DNA from: Brassica napus
Taxonomy: Eukaryota > Streptophyta > Magnoliopsida > Brassicales > Brassicaceae
Length of the DNA: 64,000 bases
NCBI RefSeq assembly: GCF_020379485.1
Contig: NC_063439.1
Coordinates: forward strand, 8,348,466 to 8,412,465
Reading direction: 5' to 3'
Of this stretch, positions 1 through 12,378 are shown piece by piece. Each line of letters begins with the position of its first letter. Positions within the stretch are counted from its first letter, which is position 1. Below the pieces are notes generated by a model. That model worked only from the letters and a program-made list of their open reading frames with translations, was not told the origin of the DNA and did no database searches. The position numbers were made by a program, and so were the translations under genes.

Positions 1-132
1 TCTCCATTCTCCGATTCTTCATCTGTCACTTGGGTTGTCTGAAATTAGAGTTAAGGATGGTCTGAAAACAAACATACCAATCATCAAATACTCCCCTAAC
101 ATTTTTCTTTACCCATTTCACTCCCTTCAGCT

Positions 133-3073
133 TCATCTCTGCCATTTTCTCTCTGTCAAAAGCGAAGGCAGAATCAAACATTCCCTCAGTAATTGAACAA
201 AACATATAAAATACAAAACAGTATATTGCGGAGAAACCATAGGAGGAGATTCATTTACCCTTAGTTCCCGGTTGTGCCTGAGACGCAGACCGCTGGATTC
301 TAGGAGAAGAGCCTTGTTTCCCATTGGCACCAACAGGCAATGAATGTCTCTTCTTGACGGAAACCTCTCTTTCCTGAAGATCAGGGCTTGATCTTGGTGA
401 GTTATGTTCTTGAACCTTAAGTTTTGCCGACTGTGTTGGCTGCATGAACCTTGGAAGAGAGTTCTTGCCTCCGCTGCTCTCTCTTGCTTCTTGATCATTA
501 CCAAAAGAGTTTCTTCTCCCGCTTTTCTGTTCTTTCCCTTCTTCTTGTTCTCTTACATTCTTACCCTCACCGTTACCAGTTTCCTGTTTGGGAGGAGTTG
601 ATGTTATTTTCTTGCTAACTTTCCTCTTTTGGCTTGAACCACTCTTGCCGGATTTTTCCTTTCTTGCTTTAACTGAAGAAGATGCTTGACTTGCCGGTGT
701 TGCCTGAGATTCAGTGACTGACATCGGAGTTACAGCTTGAAGCCCTGTTCCATCCTCTGCAGGTCTCTTCTTGGAATCTGGTGTACTAATAACTGATTCA
801 TGCTGTATTACTGAAACCTCAACTTCATCCTCCTCCTTACGGTCCTCAACAATAGCCAACGGAGTTTCAGCTTTCACATCAATTTCTATCAACTCTGCTT
901 GGTCTGTTTTGGGAGTGCCGTTTTCTAGAAGCTTAGATTCAGCCTTGGAATCTGCACCCTCAATGTCTGACTTCTTGTCAAGTGAATCAAGGGAAGAAGT
1001 TACAGAGAGTTCGGTGCCGCACTCAGATCCACCGAGAGCAACATCTTCCAGAGACTGATCCTTTTTCGTGTTTGTAGTGTTAGCCTCTGATGAATCTATA
1101 TCTGTTTTGCCTTCTTCACCTAAAACACCATCTTTAGAAGAAAGCACCATTGCTTTGCTGGAACCAGTGGATGCAGTAAGTTCCTCAAACTTCGACTGCG
1201 CGGCAATGAATGAAGGGTTGCTTGCCTTACGCTTTAAAGAAGGTTTAGGCTGATCATCCTCTTCGAGCAAAGCCTCTGGATCCTTTGCAGCAAGTGGATG
1301 AGACTGGATCAAGTCATGATCAACCTCTGCAGATGCTTCTGGTGAATCATATTGGCTCATTTTCTCTGTCTCGGATAGCTCAATATGATGAGCTGCTACC
1401 TTACTTGGGAGACCAGTTTCAGCTTCGGTCTCCAAGGTTGTTGAGTCAGAGTTCACCACGTCAACTTGAGATGATTTGGTTCCTTCCAACTGTTGCTCTT
1501 CCGTTTCCATATCTGATTTCGAAGTCTTCTCAGGGTTTGAAACAGACATCCACCTCTCCAACCAGCTCCAAGCAGAACTAGGTTTTGTCGGATCACATTT
1601 GATGCTAATAGGCTTCGTCTTGGGAGTTGACTCCATTAGCTATAATCAAAAATGTGTAAGAAAATGAATATACATGAATAACCAAGCTGTAAATGCACTA
1701 TTATCAAGTTTAAAAAAAACATACATGTTTAGCAAACTTGTTTTCAAGAAGCTTTTGTGTTGCTGCATTTGTTTCCGCCTTATCCTGAATCTAGAATCAG
1801 TGTTTAATAGCAATAAATGATATACTGAAAACACAATTAAGCCATCTCAAAAACCTTACCGAGATTGCTGAGACACGGCTACCATCTTTGGTGGAATGAC
1901 GAGCACGGACGAGCGTCTGCATTTTGACAATAGCTTGGACACAGCGCAGTGATCCCATTGCCTGGTTCCTAACCAGGTGCCCACGAAAGGCAGCTTGAAG
2001 TTTAACAACTTTCTTCCGCCTCAAAAGCTCTTTTCGCGCCTGCAGTTTAGCAACACTCCAGTAAGAATCAGGTTGTGATAATGTTTAACATCTTTACCAT
2101 GTTCGTAGGGCTAAGGAAAGCTTCTTCCACATCCTTACTAACATTAGTACGTAAGAAAAGACACATAAGAATAAAAGGAAACAAGAACATACCAAAAAGC
2201 CACGTATGGCAGCTTGGATGATAATGATAACAGAATCATCAACTTCTTCATCACTTTGTTTGTTGGTAATGATCACTTCATCGGCTTCAGATGCTTCTGG
2301 TTCAACCTCGGGAGTAGTGTCTTTCTCTATCAGGGTTGCATCAGCAGCATTTGCTACATCCAACTTAGCTTCCAGCTCAGTTCCAATCAAATCATCCTCC
2401 TCAGTCTCAGTCCCCTTCGATTCCACAAGAACAGGCAGCTCCGTTGTTTTATCCTCAGCGGATTGTTTTTTCTTCTCATCAACAGGTTCAGCCACATAGG
2501 TAACAGGTAACTGGCTCTTCTTCTTCTCATCATCATCAACAGAGAAAGTGTGCTTTTCAGACACAATGTTATTGTCAGGAGATGGGGAGTTGAGGAGAGC
2601 AGATTCAAGAGTTTCTCTAGTCCTAGAAGCAGGAGTTGTATCAGAGACAACACTAGTAGTGATCAACCCTCGATTTTTCCCAGATTTCTTCCTGAAACTC
2701 CATCCACGCGAGCTCTTGTTCTACATCACACAACACATTTAAATCTACACTTAGTCGCTACACAAAAAACCATTAAACACAATAGTTATAGATCTCCAAG
2801 ACAAACCAGACAAAAAAAACCTAAAAAAATAATTCCAAATTTTAACTAATGAATAATCAAACAATTAATAAGCCAAAAATAGACAAAACTTAAACCTAAG
2901 TAACGCCAAAAAAAGTCCGACCATGGTTCTGACGGAAGCATAGGAGTTTTAAGTACACAGATCTTAAATTGGAAATTAAAGAGAAGAAGTCAAACCGCCG
3001 TAGGTTCAGTGGCATCGTCACCGCCGGCGCAAGCGATGATGCGGAGACAAGAAGAAGCTGGAGATCTTCCCAT
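133..3073 (-). CDS. IQD32: IQ-domain calmodulin-binding protein, IQD32-like
   Basis: Six exons read on the minus strand: 3073-2996, 2720-2193, 2039-1860, 1784-1725, 1639-259 and 152-133, all with GT-AG introns and consistent phase, giving about 747 residues. The start MGRSPASSCLR is the usual IQD N-terminus. The IQ67 region spans exons 2 to 4: AAIRGFL, then ARKELLRRKKVVKLQAAFRG and LVRNQAMGSLRCVQAIVKMQ, with the characteristic intron inside the IQ repeats. The remainder is a long acidic and Ser-rich tail ending in a basic Pro/Ser segment (SLPRFMQPTQSAK) and the tiny last exon (ERKWQR). IQD proteins bind calmodulin through IQ motifs and act as scaffolds at microtubules or the plasma membrane. 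I see no frame break. The length and tail match Arabidopsis IQD32 (about 790 aa) as I remember it; it is the first gene of a run syntenic with At1g19870-19940. Confidence 0.93.
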
Positions 3074-4189
3074 GTTCGATGTTGTTGTTGTTGTTCTTTG
3101 AAGACAGAGACCGTTTTATCTTCTTTGTTGGATCAGAGTTTAGGGAGAGAGAGAGTGTGTGTCGTTGGAAGTTGGAGCAAAAGGAAACGGAACTCAAAGG
3201 AAAGCAATTAAAATGCGGTTTAGTGTTTGGGTTTGGAATCCGCCAATCTTTCCTCTTCTTCTTCTGTCTCTTGAGGTGCCAATAAAAGCGATATAACGCT
3301 GTCACTGTCAGATCTCTCTCGTGACATTTTCCTTTTTATACTAATACAAATAAATCCTTAATTTCAATTTAGCAATTGATTTTTTATAATTAATTAAAAA
3401 AACTTAAAATACTTCGATGCTATGGAAGAGGAAGACCAACAGATAGATGCGTTTAGTTGGATTCATATGAGTGGATTAACAAAACTTTAAAAGCTGTGTT
3501 GGATTGATTGGATGAAAACAATAATGAATTAGTGGGGGATTATTCAATTATGGCTAATTGGCAAGTCGATATAATGTTATTAGTTCACCTAAAATAATAC
3601 CACGCATGTGACTGTCATGTGCTCTCTGTCTTTTTTTCCATGTGTACCTTTTCTCTCTCTCTCTCTCTCTCATCACTTTCAGGTTTTTCAATTTAAATGA
3701 ATATTAATCGTCATTATCGATTTGGTTTAAAGTAACTGTTAAATATGCTGATAAAATTTTGGTTTTTGCAATGTAAGCAATAGTGACAATGATATGTTAA
3801 CAAAAATGTTTATAAGACTGAAGCAAATGGTTTCTTAAAGCTTTCTCTCAAGTCTTTTTGGTATTCTTTTATTTAATAGACAGAAATCTTTATCTATTGT
3901 TTCCTACAATTTTAAGGATTGTAGTTTTTCTTTGAATTTATATTGAAGAAAATTATAACAGGGAAGGAAGGGAGTTTTGGAAATTGAATAAGATGGGCTT
4001 GTGGGCCCATTAGTGGACCAGCCCAAGAGAAAAAAAAAAGAAAAGCCGTGATTTGCAAAAAAGAGAGGAAATAGATGGTGTGGGGTACCTCTCTCTTACC
4101 AAATGATCGAGGCCTCCCAACCACTACTCAATTGTAATATTGACACTATATACACGCGTCAAGTCCACAGTGTAGATTCATTGTTTTGT
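3074..4189. promoter_or_regulatory. Upstream region of the IQD32-like gene
   Basis: Presumed 5'UTR and promoter of the IQD gene, read leftwards. It contains GTT/CAA-type triplet repeats just upstream of the start codon and a perfect (CT)n tract at about 3652-3671. CT/GA tracts are common near plant core promoters, but no specific binding site can be defended. No coding sequence was recognised. Confidence 0.4.
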
Positions 4190-5774
4190 GCCTTTGCGAA
4201 CAAAAAATAACAAAGGAAAGTGTGGGGCTAAATGAAAATGAAATCGATAGAAATAGATTCATATCTAGCCACTGAGATCCCGATACTCGTATGTTTTACA
4301 CTTCTATTGAACAGTGATTGACACAATGCCATACACTTCTATTATATAGTGCTGATAGTTACTGAGTGCACATGCTGCATGCTATCCGAAATCAATCAAG
4401 ACAACCGTACCACTTTTGTCCTTGGATGAGATAAGAAAATTGTTGTTACAAATCGAAAATGTTTTTGACTGTGAATAAATCATTCGATGTGGTTTACATC
4501 AGAATACATAAGCCGGTAAAGCTTAAACAAATGTTTGATACGGTAATTAAAAAAGTCTTTCGTAGCATCTCATTGTGTGAAGAAAGAGAGGAAAACTGTT
4601 GAAAAATAGACCACGTCGATTCTTTTTTGGAGTCAGAGTGGTTTCTAAGACTTGCGAGGTCTACCTCTTCTTCCACCGGCGAAGCTTTTCCATTACCGGT
4701 GCGGCCGCCGCGGCCTCGTCCTCCACGGCCACGTCCTCTGCGAGGAGTTCTCTGTTTCTTGCCATTGGCTTCTTCTTCTCCATCATCATCACTGTAGTCG
4801 CTGTCGCTGCCTTGAGCTTCCTTTTCCTTGTCGCTGTTTTCTTCATCACTGTCAGAAGAAGCTTTTGACGCTTTCCTCTTTTTAGAAGCTCCTCTTTTGG
4901 CAGGTTTTTGCTTTGTTGTTGCCACAGCTTCTTCTTTTGGTTCTACACTCTCTGTTCAAAACAAAGGAACAACATCAACAAATGATTAAACTCTGTAAGG
5001 GGATAAATTCTAAAATAAAATATACCTTCTAATGATCCTTTCCCATCGTAGATCTCTAGCTGCAGGACACATAAATTGCATAAGGAACCAAGCATCATCT
5101 TGAGCTTTCCTTGGAGGGATCAATCGAATAAGAACTGGTTCAGTTTCTTTTCTTACCTGCTCAAGACGATCTGCAACATCTGTTCTGTCAACTATGACCA
5201 TAGAATGGCTTAAACCGCATGCCACACTGCCAAAAAAAAACATATACAACGGCTAAAAAAGTTCCAATTTTATCATCTCTGCCGTAAGGTCTTTGAGAAA
5301 TTCACCCCATTACATGCATTCCCTCGAGTAAATCCACCTTTTTAGGCGCTGCAGAGGATCTGAAACGAGAAATAATAAGCATAGCTTTCAATGTGGTGTT
5401 TAAACTAAAGTTAGTTATATAATGTGGCATTACTTTTGACCGTTGGGGCCATAACCAAGCTCTCCATACTGAGCATGACCCCAGCTTATGCAAGAACTAT
5501 CCGCACCAACAAAATGATGCATGCTTCCTGAATCCATCCAACGCAAGTTCCACCCACTTGCATGACCAATTACAAAACGTTAAAAGCAATACTCACAATC
5601 AATGAAATCTTGACTTAAATCCATCATAGGTTTGGGGTACATCCAGTCATCACCATTGTTCTTAATCTTTCCCCACATGTATAACTGTCCTCCACCTGAG
5701 AAAACCAAAAACGTATAAGTATGAGAATATAAGACTATAACACATGAGGTAAGGCAGTTCAGATTATAGTCACT
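4190..5774. repeat. Tandem duplication, unit 1 (3' half of RCC2-like gene)
   Basis: This block aligns with 9345-10826 along almost its entire length, including the 3'UTR (for example ATCATTCGATGTGG near 4480 and 9525, and CTCATTGTGTGAAGAA near 4570 and 9612), introns and exons. The shared sequence stops at AGTCACT (5774). Four bases later a Helitron begins (5779), so the truncation point and the transposon end almost coincide. Confidence 0.85.
4494..5695 (-). pseudogene. RCC1/RCC2-type protein, truncated duplicate (C-terminal third only)
   Basis: Minus-strand exons encode the last RCC1 blades and the basic tail: GGQLYMWGKIKNNGDDW (from 5695), GWNLRWMDSGSMHHF and ISWGHAQYGELGYG (near 5460-5570), KVDLLEGMHVMG (near 5300), VACGLSHSMVIVDRTDVADR (5229-5150), LEIYDGKGSLE (near 5070), then a Lys/Ser/Glu-rich tail with RGRGRGGRGRGGR. 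Everything upstream is absent. About 11 bp containing the donor GT after the YPKPMMDL exon are missing relative to the longer copy. A roughly 10-bp deletion between CCGGTG direct repeats replaces the AT-hook-like ending GRRGRPRKS with an out-of-frame extension stopping at 4494. The remaining exons are better conserved than in the longer copy, so this may be the older 3' end of the locus. Confidence 0.8.
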
Positions 5775-5778
5775 ATAA

Positions 5779-7151
5779 TCAATACTATTAAAACAGAAGC
5801 AATTTTTATCTACTTACAAATAGTCTAGGTTGGACCATTATATTTAATTATATTTCCTATTATTTCTATTCATATCTAATTGTTTTTTTTTGACATCTAT
5901 TCATATCTAATTTAATTATTAAATATACATCATACCTAAAATTAAGGAACTAACTAACTAATCTGTTATTTTTAAACTAATGAATTTAATTTATATTAAT
6001 TCGAAATCTAAATAACTAATCAATTATATTTTAGTTATTAATGTAATAAATACTTATATATATATATATTCATTTGTATATATACAACTATATATTAATC
6101 CAAATGCAAAAAAAAAAATGGTTCAAAACCCTCACCAAATACATAAAAACATAATTTTTATAGTTAGAGTATTAAATATATATATATATATATATGATAA
6201 AATAAATATTAATAGTAATTATACGATGAAACCTGTTACTGTTGATAGCTTTATGAATATATTTTTTACGGGTTACTCAAAGAGACATGTAACATATATA
6301 TCAAATATAAACTAATTGAACAAATATATTAACAAAAATATATCATAAAAATTACATTAACATGAATCGATGCCAGAGAGTAAGGGTTAATATTTTAATT
6401 ATTTAAAAATATAATTATATATATATATATATATTATAAAAATTAAGAACTAAATATACTAAAAATATATATCAAAATAAAATAATAAATATTTACATTT
6501 CTAATGCGAATAATGAAATTAACTTTTAAATTTAAAATAAGCCATAGACAAAACATCAAAAAGTATCTAATAACATGTGAATAACAAAAGTAAACTAACT
6601 AAATAAATAAACAATTTTTTTTTCAAACGTAAATCATTAATTTGTAATAGACGTATACACATTATTGATGCTCAAATCTATTTCATTTTTAGTATGCATC
6701 CTCTCAAATATTGGTCCATTCACAAGATGGAATTTTAGTTGGACTAAAATTGTATTTAAATTAGAATATCACTTTCATAATATATTCACTATCCATCTGA
6801 ACATTCATGAATATATATTACAGTACTCTAAATATAAAAATAAATCAAACCGAATTACATATTGGATCATCTACCAGCTCAACCGATAACTAGATCTTGG
6901 GTTTTAGCGGTTGTTACGGGTTTTATAGAATTTTTAAATAACAGTTTTTAAAAAAAAACTAAAACGGATTACATATGAGCCACCAAAATTTCCAATTTTA
7001 CTGCGGGTCGGGTCGGGTTTCAAAACATTGAATATAATGTTCCATTTGTAATATCTAAATGTAGATACAATTAAAATACAAATTTATATCAAATAAATTT
7101 GGAATGTTTCGAAAATGATCATGCGCTTTGAAAGCGCGGGTCAAAATCTAG
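5779..7151 (+). mobile_element. Helitron 1 of a tandem trio
   Basis: The 5' end TCAATACTATTAAAACAG follows an A. The 3' end has the palindrome GCGCTTTGAAAGCGC followed by GGGTCAAAATCTAG. These are the hallmarks of crucifer Helitrons: TC start, short GC hairpin, CTRR end, insertion between A and T, and no target duplication. The body is AT-rich and non-coding as far as I can see, so it is a non-autonomous copy. Confidence 0.85.
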
Positions 7152-8236
7152 TCTCTCTATTAAAAGAGAAATACTATTTTTATCTACTATAAGAAAGTCA
7201 TACTAGCTTTATTAGGTCCATTTCATCAATTACATTTATTTAATTATTTACATTAATCAATTAAATACATAAAGATATCAATAATAAATCAATTTTAACT
7301 TGAAATTTAAATTTTATTTTTAGTTATAACAAAATGTTGAAAAAATCTAACAAAATCTTTCTAAAAATTTAAAATATGTTATTTAAATTAATACCATTGA
7401 TTAATTTTGTAACTAATAATATATACTATTATAAGTTAATTTAAATAAAATTTTATTATAAAAAAATAAAATAAAAGTGTATGCTATTTTTCCAAATTTT
7501 ATAATTATACTCTATATATTATTTATTAAAGGAGATACCATAAGAAAATTCATACTAGGTCTATTTCATCAATTATATTTATTTGATTATTTAAATTAAT
7601 TAGTGTTAAAAAATTATTTAAATTAATCTATTTAATATATATATATATATATTATATAGATATTAATAAATAAATTTTAACTGTAAATTTAAATTTTACT
7701 TTTACTTATAACAAAATCTGCTGAAAAAAAATCTAACAAAATCTTAACAAAATTTTAAAATATTTTTAAATTAATACAGCGATTGATTTTATAATTAATA
7801 ATATAGTATTATTATAATGTATTTACTTGTAAATTGACACACTAAACTAAAATAAATAACATAGAAATATAAATTATGTTAAAAATATATAATTTCTATA
7901 GGATAATTAAATAAAATTTTAAAATCTATTGTATTCAGTTTGTTAAAATTTAGAAAAAAATGAAGGAAATTATCAATTTGATTATATACTATGAATTTAT
8001 TTTACCAAACTCAAAAATATATTAGTATATAATAAAATTAATAATAAAGTAAAATATATAAAACAAATCATTATACATTAATAATATCGAATAAGAAACA
8101 TAACCAATAACATTATAGATTTATACAATATATAACACTAAAATGTAAATCATATCTTTTAAATATTTGCAAAAATATATGTTATATATTTTTAAAATGA
8201 AAATCTACCCGCACGGATGTGCGGGTGAAAATCTAG
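7152..8236 (+). mobile_element. Helitron 2 of a tandem trio
   Basis: Begins TCTCTCTATTAAAAGAG directly after the CTAG of the first element, with no spacer. Ends in the hairpin ACCCGCACGGATGTGCGGGT followed by GAAAATCTAG. It differs in sequence from its neighbour, so this is not a simple local duplication. No coding sequence was recognised. Confidence 0.85.
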
Positions 8237-9036
8237 TCTATACTATTAAAAGGGAAGCAGTCTTTAAAAATCTACTTATAAAAAGTTGTTGGACTGTTTC
8301 ATTAGAATGTTATATTTTATATCACTTTAATTAATCAAACTTCACATAATACATTTAATATTTGTGCCAAACTAAAAGATTATGTGACCAGATTTTGTGC
8401 CTATTAACAGAAAATAATTATAGTAACATTTATTTTCAAATACTAGAAAAATAGTGTTTAGATATAGTTTCTATTGTCAGCTATGATGATCATTTATCCG
8501 ACCCACATAAAGGCTGATCTACAACATTGATTAACATATTATATGAACCAAATTTTTTATACACAGAATGTAAAACTTTTATGTAAAACATAATGTATAG
8601 AACATGACAATACTTTAAAGTTTTTTAATTATATTCAAAATTTTATGCATATACACGAAATATGTTTCTAAAAATCTAACATTTTATTTGAAATCTGAAA
8701 CATTAATCGAAAACTAAACCTGAAACACAAAAGAATAATCGTGATACCAAAGACATATTCGAAACAGAAAAATATATTTAATATATACAAAACATTTTAA
8801 ATACTCAGGGCACCGGTTCAGATTTATGTAGAATCCAAACCTAAACCGATACTGCGGGTCCGAAATATACCCGATAGATACTTTGCAGTAGACTTAAATC
8901 TGAACCAAACATGTATATTCGGATCGGTTTTTATTCCAACCAGACAAAATGTTTGGAACATACAAGAATCATTAACATTATTAAATTTTTTATTGTAAAA
9001 AAACCCTGCGCTTTTGAAGCGCGGATCAAGATCTAG
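8237..9036 (+). mobile_element. Helitron 3 of a tandem trio
   Basis: Begins TCTATACTATTAAAAGGG immediately after the CTAG of the second element. Ends with the palindromic CTGCGCTTTTGAAGCGC stem and ATCAAGATCTAG, followed by host T at 9037. A non-autonomous element of about 800 bp. Confidence 0.85.
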
Positions 9037-9344
9037 TTATGTTATTAAAAAGTTATGTTATTTCAGAAAACACGTCATTTATCACTAAAAAGTTATGTTA
9101 TATTAGTTTTAAAGTTAATTACAATCAAATTATTGATATGTAATTATTATGTTGTAAAAGATAAATATGTATTAAAAATAGTGGAGTAGGATGTTAAAAT
9201 TTTAAAATAAATTATTATAGAGAGTTAAGATGAAGCGGATGTTAAATAAATGAGCCGAAAGAGAGATAAGATGATGTGAAATGTTAAAAAGGAAAAAAAA
9301 AAAAAGGTGTTGATAATGAAATGAGTTAAACCATTGTACATGGT
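9037..9344. other. AT-rich spacer between Helitron trio and duplication unit 2
   Basis: About 300 bp with repeated AAGTTATGTTAT motifs and an A-run. It is not shared with duplication unit 1. No gene or clear transposon ends were seen. Confidence 0.4.
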
Positions 9345-10826
9345 ATTATGAACAAAAAAAAATAACAAAGTAAAGGGTAGGGCTAAGTGAGAATAAAATC
9401 AATAGAAAATAAATTCATGTATATCCACAGAGTGCCTGATACTCGTATGTTAAAGGAGTGGATTACACATGCTGCATGCTATCAGAAAATTGTTCAAATC
9501 GAAAATGTTTTTGACTACGGATAAATCATTCGATGTGGTTACATCAGAATACAGAATCCGATAAGCTTAAACAAATGTTTGATAAAGCAATAAAAAGTGT
9601 TTCTTATAGCCTCTCATTGTGTGAAGAACGAGAAACTGTTACAAACCATCGAAGAAAAACTCGGAGTCAAAGTTGTTTCTAAGACTTACGTGGTCTTCCT
9701 CTTCTTCCACCGGTCTTCACCGGCGAAGCTTTTCCACTACCGGTGCGGCCACCGCGGCCTCTTCTTCCACGGCCACGTCCTCTGCCACGAGCGCCCTGTT
9801 TCTTACCATTGGCTTCTTCTCCATCTTCGCTGTTTTCTTCATTACTGTCTTGTTCAAAATCAGAAGAAGCTTTTGACGCTTTCATCTTTTTAGAAGCACC
9901 TCTTTTGGCAGGTTGTTGCTTCATTGTTGCCACAGTTTCTTCTTTTGGTTCTACACTCTCTGTTCAAAACAAAAGAAACACATCAAGAACATGACTAAAC
10001 TATGTCAGGGAAAAGATTTTAAAGTGAATTATACCTTCTAATGATCCTTTCCCGTCGTAGATCTCGAGCTGCAGGACGCATAAATCACATAAGGAATTAA
10101 ACACGTCGGTACAACATCTTTAAATAACTATCATCTTCAATCAAATAAGAATTCGACTCTTTCTTAACTTACCTGCTCAAGGACGATCAGTGATGTCTGT
10201 TCTGTCAACTATGATGACCATAGAATGGCATGAACCGCATGCCACACTGCAGAAAACATAACACAACAGATTATTTAGAAGAAAAAAGAAAGTTTAAATT
10301 TATCATCTCTGCGGTAAGCTCTCAAGAACTCACCCCATCACATGCATTCCCTCGAGTATATCAACCTTTTTAGGCGCTACAGAGGATCTGAAACGAGAAA
10401 TATTCAGTAACAGTCAAAAACATGGTGTTTAAACTAAGTTAGCTATGTAATGTGGCATTACTTTTGACCGTTGAGGCCATAACCAAGTTCTCCATTCTGA
10501 GCGTGATGACCCCAGCTAATGCAAGAACTCTCCGCACCAACAAAATGATGCAAGCTTCCTGAATCCATACACCGCAAGTTCCACCCACTTGCATAACGAA
10601 TTATAAAAACGTTAAAAGCAATACTCACAATCATAAGTGGAATCTTGACTTAAAGACAAACCTTAAATCCATCATAGGTTTAGGGTACGTCCAATTTTCA
10701 CCATTGTTTTTAACCTTTCCCCACATGTATAACTGTCCCCCGGCTGAAAAAAAAAACCAGAAACGTATAAATATCTGATCATAAGGAGTAACACACGATG
10801 TAAAGGCAGTTCAGATTAAAGTCACT
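9345..10826. repeat. Tandem duplication, unit 2 (3' half of RCC2-like gene)
   Basis: Counterpart of 4190-5774 in the same orientation. Differences are many scattered substitutions and small indels in both exons and introns, so the duplication is not recent. It continues leftwards in gene terms (rightwards on the map) into the rest of the RCC2-like gene. Confidence 0.85.
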
Positions 10827-12378
10827 TGCCAGCACTACAAAAGGAGTTTGCAGAGCCAGCAGAGACAATGGCATTTGGAGGCAAAACAAAATGTATCTGA
10901 AACACATCAACGCGGCGAGGAGACCATTCATCTTTCTGCTCCCTATGTCCAAGCCTGCAATTGATACAACTAGTATCTAATACCAGTCTTTAAAATTCTA
11001 CCGTGTAAGTTGTAACAAACTCAGAGATGGACTAGTACCAACCTTCCATATCCACCAAAGCCCCATCTGCAATATGTTTCAAAAAAAAATATTTTAAAAA
11101 AAACATGTATCATACATGTAAATCGAAAAAGCAGATGTTTAAAATGAAATAGAGAAGCTACTTACGTGTAAACAAACCCATTCTTATCGACGGCCACTGA
11201 ATGAGGGAATTTTGACAATTTTAGAATTTGAAGTTAGCTTTCTTGAAAGGCAAAAGATTTTTGGGTGAGAGAGAGAGAAAAAAATAATAATGGTTATATA
11301 CCTGTGTGATTTGTTCCACATGCAACTTTGACAATTGTTTCACCCGCAAGAGAGGCTATGGCTTTAGGACGTGGCTGAGCTTCGTAGGCGAGTTAAACCC
11401 ATGTTTCCATCATATTGAACTGAAAAGACACAGTAGCAACGTAACCTCATAAACATGTTTGGAAGTTTCAAAATAATCACAAACAATTTGCTCCAAACAT
11501 GAAAACATTTATTGAGCTTTGAATAGATTACCTCATGATCAGTTCCATGACCAAGTTGACCATACTGTGGGAGTCCGGCAGTCCTATAAACAAACACTTT
11601 TCAATTAAGCAAGCAATTAGAGTCAAAACAACAAAACTAGACCAAAGATTAAAGAAACCATTACAGTATAGTGGATCCTTCGGTAGAAGATAACCACACC
11701 GTGAACTCAGCCCCACAGGCAATGTTTGTGACCTCATCAGACACAACACATGGAAGAGGCGACGATTCAACTTCTACAGAAACAAATCCTGGAATATACA
11801 GAATTCACACCATTAAAACGGTAAAGAGGACACAAAGCAGAAATAGATTCAGATGTTTCATACCGTTTTTGGCGGTGCCTAAACCCAACTGCCCATGCTT
11901 ATTCAACCCAAAAGCAAAGGACCGGCCATCATCGCTAACCACAACCGTGTGGCTCCTCCCTGCTCCTGCTTTCACAATCTTGTGCCTTCAACAAAACAAG
12001 ATAAACCAGAAAAAAAAAATCAATGTCTAACGAGCATCACTTCATGTGCAAAACACCAGATGAAACAGAAACTCACTTAGAGAGTCCTGAGACAACGGTA
12101 GGCCTGTCACGTTGGATCATATCTCCATGACCTAACTGACCTTTCTGAAAACACACAGCAAAAAAATGCTCAACCTTTTAGATTATTACAATAATAAAGT
12201 ACTGTATATTGTTGTTATATAGCAAAAAAATAAATGAAAACCATTGACAAACTAAATCTTCTTTCTAAGGTTTTAAATATAAAATTTTCTTTTCTATAAA
12301 AAGGATAACCAAATTTCAAAGGTTTCTGAATCGGTTTTTTTCAATTCACAAAATAATCAATAATACTTTATTCTTTTA

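Noticed and set aside
404..1581. Several plus-strand frames opposite the IQD32 gene
   Set aside because: They are antisense shadows of the long last exons of the minus-strand gene.
5010..5249. A continuous 79-codon frame in the truncated RCC2-like copy
   Set aside because: It reads straight through an intron (GTAAGA...GCAG); the true exons on each side are VACGLSHSMV... and LEIYDGKGSLE.
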